This document shows, one piece after another, positions 59,373 to 64,000 of a stretch of DNA of 64,000 nt; the first letter of the stretch is position 1, and the number at the start of each line of letters is the position of its first letter. A model generated the notes under the pieces. The model had not been told where the DNA came from. It was given only the letters and a program-made list of their open reading frames with translations, and did no database searches. The translations under genes and the position numbers were made by a program. This stretch comes from VXNE01 sp965206615 (lineage in GTDB: Bacteria; Pseudomonadota; Gammaproteobacteria; Pseudomonadales; Azotimanducaceae). The DNA lies in NCBI GenBank assembly GCA_965206615.1, contig OZ242219.1:434001-498000 (forward strand), given 5' to 3'.

Positions 59373-60600
59373 CGTCTACCTGAATACCCCGGCCACGGGT
59401 TTGGTGCACGCCGCGGACTGCGTCGTCGAGGAAATCGACGGCGTGATCGAACGTGTGGCCTTCCGGTACCGCACCGCGTACCTCGACCGGCCGGGCGCCT
59501 TCTCCATCGACCCGGTCGCCCTCTCGCTATCCGGCGGGCAAACGGTTCTGCGATGTCAGGGCGGGGTGCCGGGATTCCTCGACGACTACCTGCCGGACGA
59601 CTGGGGCCGCAAGGTGATGGCGCGCGCGGCCTTTTTTGCAGGTGACACCGCCTTCGATCCCAACCGGGTCACACACCTGCTCGAACGCGTGAGCCACAGC
59701 CACATTGGTGCCCTGTCGCTCACTACTCCCGGGGAGGCGCCACGATTCGAGTACGGCGTCGCGTGCGAGGCCCTGGGGCGCGTGGAGGAAGCGGCCGCCC
59801 TGGCGGATGGGGCGGAATCGCAACGTGCCCCGGACGATGCCGACTCGCGCCACGGCCTTCTCCAGGGCCTCGCGCAGGCCGCGAGCAGCGTCGGGGGAGC
59901 GCGCCCCAAGGCCCTGGTGTTCGACGGCCAGGGGCGTTATCTGGCCAAGTTCAATCGGCGTCGCGGCGACGCCTACAACAACGCCAGGGTGGAACTCGCC
60001 TGCCTGGAGATGGCGCGAGCGGCAGGGCTCGAGGTCGCACGTGGACGAGTCGTCACCGGGGCGGCGGGGCGGGACATCCTGTTGCTGGAGCGTTTCGACG
60101 TTGCGGGAGACGCCCGACACCACCTGGTCAGCGTCAACGCGCTGCTGAAGGATCGCCGCTCGCAACGTGACCGGGGTCGTGCCTTCCGGTACGACGACAT
60201 TGCCGAGTTGGTCCGCAGACACTCCACCCGTGTCCGTGTGGACATGCCGGCGCTGGTGCGGCTGATGACGTTCAATCGCGCCATCAACAACACGGACGAC
60301 CACGAGCGCAACTTCAGCCTGATCCACCGGGGAGAAGGCTATTGCCTGTCACCGGCGTACGACTTGACGCCGAGCCTCGCCATCGGCGAGTACCACGCCG
60401 CCGGCTTCGGGTACGAACCCTCGCCGCCGTCGCCACGGGCGCTGACGACGGGAGGCCGGGTCTTCGGACTGGGCAAACCCGAGGTTCGCCGTTGCGCGGA
60501 GGAAGTCATGGCGGTGATCGGGCGGTGGTCCGAGTTTGCGGAGCAGGCCGGTGTGGACGAAGAAGAGGCGGCTCGTGTTGCGCGCTGCTTCTCCGCGTAG
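59356..60600 (+). CDS. hipA: HipA-like Ser/Thr kinase toxin
   Basis: 414 residues. An N-terminal barrel subdomain (RTAYLDRPGAFSIDPVALSL) and LPDDWGRKVMARAA precede the kinase core: P-loop-like SSVGGARPKALV, ATP-binding Lys in YLAKFNRRR, LLLERFDV, catalytic Asp in NNTDDHERNFSLI and metal Asp in SPAYDLTPSLAIG. All key residues are present, so it is probably active. Toxins of this family phosphorylate tRNA synthetases or related targets and cause growth arrest or tolerance; the target here is unknown. Confidence 0.88.
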   Translation: MRIRRDVYLNTPATGLVHAADCVVEEIDGVIERVAFRYRTAYLDRPGAFSIDPVALSLSGGQTVLRCQGGVPGFLDDYLPDDWGRKVMARAAFFAGDTAFDPNRVTHLLERVSHSHIGALSLTTPGEAPRFEYGVACEALGRVEEAAALADGAESQRAPDDADSRHGLLQGLAQAASSVGGARPKALVFDGQGRYLAKFNRRRGDAYNNARVELACLEMARAAGLEVARGRVVTGAAGRDILLLERFDVAGDARHHLVSVNALLKDRRSQRDRGRAFRYDDIAELVRRHSTRVRVDMPALVRLMTFNRAINNTDDHERNFSLIHRGEGYCLSPAYDLTPSLAIGEYHAAGFGYEPSPPSPRALTTGGRVFGLGKPEVRRCAEEVMAVIGRWSEFAEQAGVDEEEAARVARCFSA

Positions 60601-60603
60601 GCG

Positions 60604-61587
60604 TCAGCGGTCCAGCCCCCGCCCGGTGACGAGATAGCCCACGAAGGTCGCGAGCCAGTGGGCCCCGGCGTAGGTCAGGCCGTCGAGCGATCCCAGTCCG
60701 GCCGTGCGGTGCCGCTCGGCCATCGCTGCGAGGCGCGCTGACGGCGCGACGGAACCGATGCCCTCGAGCATCCAGGCGCGGCTCAGGTTCAGTCCGTCGA
60801 GGTGCACCAGGTGGCCGTCGGCCCGGTCGGCGACCGTGACCGGTTGCAGGTCGAAGTCGCCGAGGAGGGCGTCGAGCCAGGTCAGGTAGTCGGCGGGCGG
60901 CAGAAACCGCCGCAGAAGGTCTGCTTCCGCGAGGCTCGGCGACAGGAAGTCGTGGCCCGAGGGTTCGTAGGCGAGCGGTGCGTCACGGTCTTGGTCGAAG
61001 AAGGCCGTGCTTCGATGTTCGACCAGTGCGCGCAAGGCGGTGGCCCCCGTGATCCGCGCCCAGTCGTGCACGAGGCCCAGCGAGAAGGCGCTCTGATCGT
61101 GCGTGCCGCTGCGCACGGGGTGCGTGAGCTTCGGCAGCCACGTCTCGAAGACGCCGGCGGCGTGGTCTTCGAGGGGACGCAGCGTCTCTCGCCAGGACGC
61201 TGCGTCGGCATCGTCCCATTCGTGCAGCTCGGCGACCAGTTGCAGCAGCCAGGCCATGCCGTAGGGTCGCTCGAAGGCCGGGCGGGTCGCGACGTAGCGC
61301 ACCTCTGCGGCGACGTGCTCCACCGTGAAGGCCCGGGCGAGTGCACGGCGTACCTCCGTGGCGTAGCCCGCGTTCGGGTCCAACCTGCAGAGCCGCGCGA
61401 GCAGCCAGTGCGCATGGACGGCGCTGTGCCAGTCGAAGCAGCCGAAGAATGCGGGTGTCAGTTGTCTGGGCGGCCGCACGTCGGCGTCGGAACCCATCAG
61501 GTGGCCGATGCGGTTGGGATACTCTCGGTGCACGCATGCGAGTGCCAGATGGGCGAGGTGATCTCGAAGCGTTGGGGAGTCGTTCAC
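60604..61587 (-). CDS. DUF2891-family protein
   Basis: 327 residues from the GTG at 61587. Blocks typical of DUF2891 are YPNRIGHLMGSDADVRPPRQ, FFGCFDWHSAVHAHWLLARL, RPYGMAWLLQLVAELHEW, THDQSAFSLGLVHDWARITG, SGHDFLSPSLAEADLLRR and NLSRAWMLEGI. An all-helical (alpha/alpha toroid-like) protein without assigned function. It overlaps the upstream HNH nuclease gene by 4 bp. Confidence 0.87.
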   Translation of the reverse strand: MNDSPTLRDHLAHLALACVHREYPNRIGHLMGSDADVRPPRQLTPAFFGCFDWHSAVHAHWLLARLCRLDPNAGYATEVRRALARAFTVEHVAAEVRYVATRPAFERPYGMAWLLQLVAELHEWDDADAASWRETLRPLEDHAAGVFETWLPKLTHPVRSGTHDQSAFSLGLVHDWARITGATALRALVEHRSTAFFDQDRDAPLAYEPSGHDFLSPSLAEADLLRRFLPPADYLTWLDALLGDFDLQPVTVADRADGHLVHLDGLNLSRAWMLEGIGSVAPSARLAAMAERHRTAGLGSLDGLTYAGAHWLATFVGYLVTGRGLDR

Positions 61588-62423
61588 TCGGTGCGCGTTC
61601 GTAGGTGTTTGACGCGCCACTGGAGGGCGTCCTCGCGTGGGCGATGTCGCTTGTGGCCGTGGAAGATGACGTCCTGCCCTGCCAGTTCGACCAGCGGGCG
61701 ATTGTCTGGTATGCGCTTGTCCAGTACCTCGGACACGCACCAACGCATGTCCGGTCCCGGTGCGATCAGGCGTGCGTCCAGGGCGCGATGGAACGTGGGC
61801 GTCAATGCGATCCCGTTGCGGGGGTGATCGTCGCGCGTCTCGGAGAAGGGGACCAAGTGTGCAGCGTCCGCGAGGGCCGGGCCGCCAGGCACGATCAGGC
61901 GCCAGCCACTGGCGGCGCAACGGTAGTCATAGGCTTCAAGAACCAGACGCCGGAAGGCTGGGTCGCGGGCTGCGTCGTCTGTCGGAATCGTGATCGGTCG
62001 CTGTTTCTCGACGTGCCGAAGGGCGCTTTCGTACTCGTTGGTGATGCGCCGGCTATCGATCAGGGCGTTGAGGGCTTCGCGTCGTTCCGGAAACCAGTCG
62101 AGCAGGGCCGCGCGCAGTTCGCGTCGCGCGTGCGGGTCCAGAAACAACCGATGGAGCTCCGAATCGAGAGAGGCGTGTTCGAAGCTCTCGCCGATGGCCG
62201 AGTGCGATCTGGGGGCGTCGTGCACCGTGCGGCCGGGCCGGGCGTGCAGATGCCAGAAGCCGTCGCCTTGCAGCCGCAGAAACGGGAGGTAGGCCAGGCC
62301 GTGGTCGCCGTCGCGCCGGATAGCGTCGAAGTACGCGGCGAAACTCTCCAGAGTGGCCTCGTAAAGAACCTGGTTGCGGTCCAGGGCCCCACGCTCGGCA
62401 AGTTCCAGGACCGCGAGCAGCAT
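61584..62423 (-). CDS. HNH endonuclease (HNH_2-type)
   Basis: 279 residues from the first in-frame ATG. Coding clearly begins earlier: the frame upstream reads LDEYIDRFRRLNVNWRAKG and then ASPHKPCM, the normal family N-terminus with the PHKP motif. No ATG, GTG or TTG is available there. An ATC at 62510, 7 bp after GGGAGG, is the best-placed start, which would be unusual. The C-terminal nuclease is EAYDYRCAASGWRL, ADAAHLVPFSETRDDHPRNGIALTPTFHRALDARL (AHLVP...N...H). Likely a DNA nuclease with a defence or restriction role; it overlaps the DUF2891 gene. Confidence 0.8.
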   Translation of the reverse strand: MLLAVLELAERGALDRNQVLYEATLESFAAYFDAIRRDGDHGLAYLPFLRLQGDGFWHLHARPGRTVHDAPRSHSAIGESFEHASLDSELHRLFLDPHARRELRAALLDWFPERREALNALIDSRRITNEYESALRHVEKQRPITIPTDDAARDPAFRRLVLEAYDYRCAASGWRLIVPGGPALADAAHLVPFSETRDDHPRNGIALTPTFHRALDARLIAPGPDMRWCVSEVLDKRIPDNRPLVELAGQDVIFHGHKRHRPREDALQWRVKHLRTRTE

Positions 62424-62524
62424 GCACGGCTTGTGCGGACTCGCGATGCCCTTCGCGCGCCAGTTGACGTTGAGCCGCCGGAACCGATCGATGTACTCGT
62501 CGAGCGTGATCGGAGGGCCTCCCG

Positions 62525-63622
62525 TCAGTTGTCGAACTCCAGGATCGCGCGCCCCGCGATGCGGCCGGCCCGCAGCGCCTCGGTCGCCTCGTTGATGTCG
62601 TCGATGGCATAGCGCTCCGTGACCAGGGACTCGAGGTCCAGGTCGCCGTTGGCGTGCCAGTCGAGGAACATCGGGAAGTCCCGGTCGGGCGAGCAGGAAC
62701 CCCCGATGCTGCCGCGGAACTGCTTCTCCTGGGTGACCATCTGGATCGCCTTCAGCTCCACGGGCTCGCTCGGAATGCCGACGAGCACCGCGGTGCCGCC
62801 CTGGCAGACGCCGAAGTGGCCGGGTCGACAGGCCGGCACGAGTTGCTCCATCGTCGTCTTGAGCCCGATGCAGTCAAAGGCGTAGTCGACGCCGGTGACC
62901 GGCCGGCGCGTGATGGCGGTCTGGTCCGGTCGGCCGGTGATCGCATGGATCGCCTCGATCGGGTCCACGTCCGCCGCGTTGACACCGTGCGTGGCCCCGA
63001 ACCGTTTGGCGAACGCGAGTTTCTCCTCGTCGAGATCCACGGCGATGATCGGGTCGGCGCCGCGCATGCGCGCCCCGACCACGGCCGAGAGGCCGACGCC
63101 TCCGACCCCGAAGACCGCCACGCTCTCTCCCGCTTGCACGTCGGCGGTGTTCAGGACGGCGCCGGCGCCGGTCATGATCGCGCAGCCGATGATGGCGGTG
63201 ACGTCCCGGGCGATCCCCGCATCGGCCTTCACCACGAACTGCTGGTCCGCGATCGTGTGATCCGCCCAGGTGAAGACGTTGGGTGCGTGCGCAGTGCCGC
63301 CGGCGACTTCGAGCGTCGCGGCGAGGGGGGGTGCGTCCGCGTGCGCGGCATCGCGCGGCACCCAGGTCAGCAGGACGGTGTCGCCTTCCTCGACATGCGT
63401 GACGGCGCTGCCCTTCGCGATGACGATGCCGGTCGATTCGTGACCGAGGATCAGCGGGGTCTCGCGCGGGCGGCCGATCTGGTGGAGTTGCGAGTGACAG
63501 ACACCGGAAGCGAACTGGCTGACCACCACCTGCGTGGGGCCGGGGTCGGGAAGCCGCACCTCCTGTACTTCGAGCGGGCCGGGATGTTTCGGGACGACGA
63601 CTACGCGAGCGGGTGTGGTCAT
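62525..63622 (-). CDS. Zinc-type alcohol dehydrogenase (MDR family)
   Basis: 365 residues. Catalytic zinc ligands are in SGVCHSQLHQ, LILGHESTG and AIIGCAIMTGAG. The NAD-binding Rossmann motif is VAVFGVGGVGLSAVVGA, with an acidic residue in IIAVDLDEEK, so NAD is preferred. The structural-zinc lobe, normally with four Cys, is replaced by VPRDAAHADAPPLAATL without Cys, so only one zinc is expected. Closest to the class III/NDMA-dependent-like alcohol dehydrogenases. It follows the GHMP kinase by 37 bp on the same strand. Confidence 0.88.
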   Translation of the reverse strand: MTTPARVVVVPKHPGPLEVQEVRLPDPGPTQVVVSQFASGVCHSQLHQIGRPRETPLILGHESTGIVIAKGSAVTHVEEGDTVLLTWVPRDAAHADAPPLAATLEVAGGTAHAPNVFTWADHTIADQQFVVKADAGIARDVTAIIGCAIMTGAGAVLNTADVQAGESVAVFGVGGVGLSAVVGARMRGADPIIAVDLDEEKLAFAKRFGATHGVNAADVDPIEAIHAITGRPDQTAITRRPVTGVDYAFDCIGLKTTMEQLVPACRPGHFGVCQGGTAVLVGIPSEPVELKAIQMVTQEKQFRGSIGGSCSPDRDFPMFLDWHANGDLDLESLVTERYAIDDINEATEALRAGRIAGRAILEFDN

Positions 63623-63659
63623 ACGGTTTCTCCTGGAATGGCGGGCGTGCCCGCGCGAA

Positions 63660-64000
63660 TCACTCGATCTCGAACGACAGGGTCTCGAAGCCGGCCGCCC
63701 GGATCGCCGCGCTCACACGCTCGGACGTTCCCGGGCACAGGGCGATGATCGACCCTCCGCCACCGCCGCCGGTGAGCTTTGCGCCGACTGCTCCGTTCGT
63801 GCGCGCGACATGGATCATCTCTTCGAGTTCCGGCGTCGACACCTGCAACGCGTTCAGATAGCCGTGGCAGAGATTCATCAATTCGCCGAGATCCTCCAAC
63901 GCGCCGTCGCGTACGGCATCCGCGCCGGCGGCGGTCAGGGACTCGATGTGGTCGAAGATGGCCTCGTAGCGGAGGGGGTGGCGCTCCCACGCGGCGCGCA
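63660..64000 (-). CDS. GHMP-family kinase, C-terminal part (5' end beyond window)
   Basis: About 113 residues are visible. The third GHMP motif GAVGAKLTGGGGGGSIIALCPG is complete, preceded by LGELMNLCHGYLNALQVST, as in mevalonate kinases and related small-molecule kinases. The C-terminus FETLSFEIE ends at 63660. The ATP-binding motif 2 and substrate region lie outside. Mevalonate kinase is plausible but a sugar or other kinase cannot be excluded. Confidence 0.82.
   Translation of the reverse strand, partial: RAAWERHPLRYEAIFDHIESLTAAGADAVRDGALEDLGELMNLCHGYLNALQVSTPELEEMIHVARTNGAVGAKLTGGGGGGSIIALCPGTSERVSAAIRAAGFETLSFEIE

Noticed and set aside
1..64000. tRNA, rRNA, riboswitch or replication origin
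   Set aside because: No cloverleaf, rRNA core sequence, riboswitch-like leader or iteron/DnaA-box cluster was recognised by eye.

Overview
The window is GC-rich and densely coded, with few intergenic gaps. A TonB-dependent receptor, an NfeD/SPFH pair and a HipBA pair suggest a Pseudomonadota, probably a gammaproteobacterium of the transposon- and PhyH-dioxygenase-rich kind often recovered from marine or host-associated metagenomes. This placement is inferred from gene content only. I see no rRNA, tRNA or CRISPR.

Layout. (1) 1-12,853: a secreted rhodanese, an inserted ATPase/nuclease module (616-5,895), then metabolic block A: MaoC hydratase, SCP2-type thiolase, DUF35 Zn-ribbon/OB protein, MFS transporter, luciferase-like monooxygenase, CmcJ-like oxidoreductase and PhyH dioxygenase. 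(2) 12,916-26,648: a composite transposon bounded by IS1380-family copies and a 5-bp target duplication. It carries a TonB receptor, three DUF4338-ISAs1 fusion elements of two types, a MITE and an ISKra4 element. (3) 26,633-27,915: the rest of block A, an alpha/beta hydrolase and a SnoaL-like remnant. (4) 28,133-37,083: a defence-like island with an IS1634 transposase, a truncated TcmP, a Gp37/Gp68 three-Cys protein and an intact second copy of the ATPase/nuclease module. (5) 37,290-47,400: nitronate monooxygenase, rhodanese, then block B, a full second copy of block A without the transposon. (6) 47,514-53,571: a double-domain CaiB-type CoA-transferase, a SelA/DgaE-like PLP enzyme, a metallo-amidohydrolase and an FGGY kinase. 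(7) 53,607-64,000: three more PhyH genes (two in tandem), NfeD/SPFH, HipBA, HNH endonuclease with DUF2891, a zinc alcohol dehydrogenase and a partial GHMP kinase.

How it fits together. Blocks A and B look like a beta-oxidation-type catabolic unit (CoA ester hydration and thiolysis) with oxygenases, an uptake or efflux permease and a hydrolase; the substrate is unknown. The best candidate for an undescribed system is the two-gene module found twice (616-5,968 and 31,802-37,167). An AAA_14/DUF4143 ATPase with a C-terminal PD-(D/E)XK-like motif is followed, with a 4-bp overlap, by a ~1,340-residue NACHT-type NTPase ending in a second PD-(D/E)XK motif. A conserved pair of TTTTACTCA boxes precedes each copy. 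Copy B is intact; copy A has two frameshifts in the large gene.
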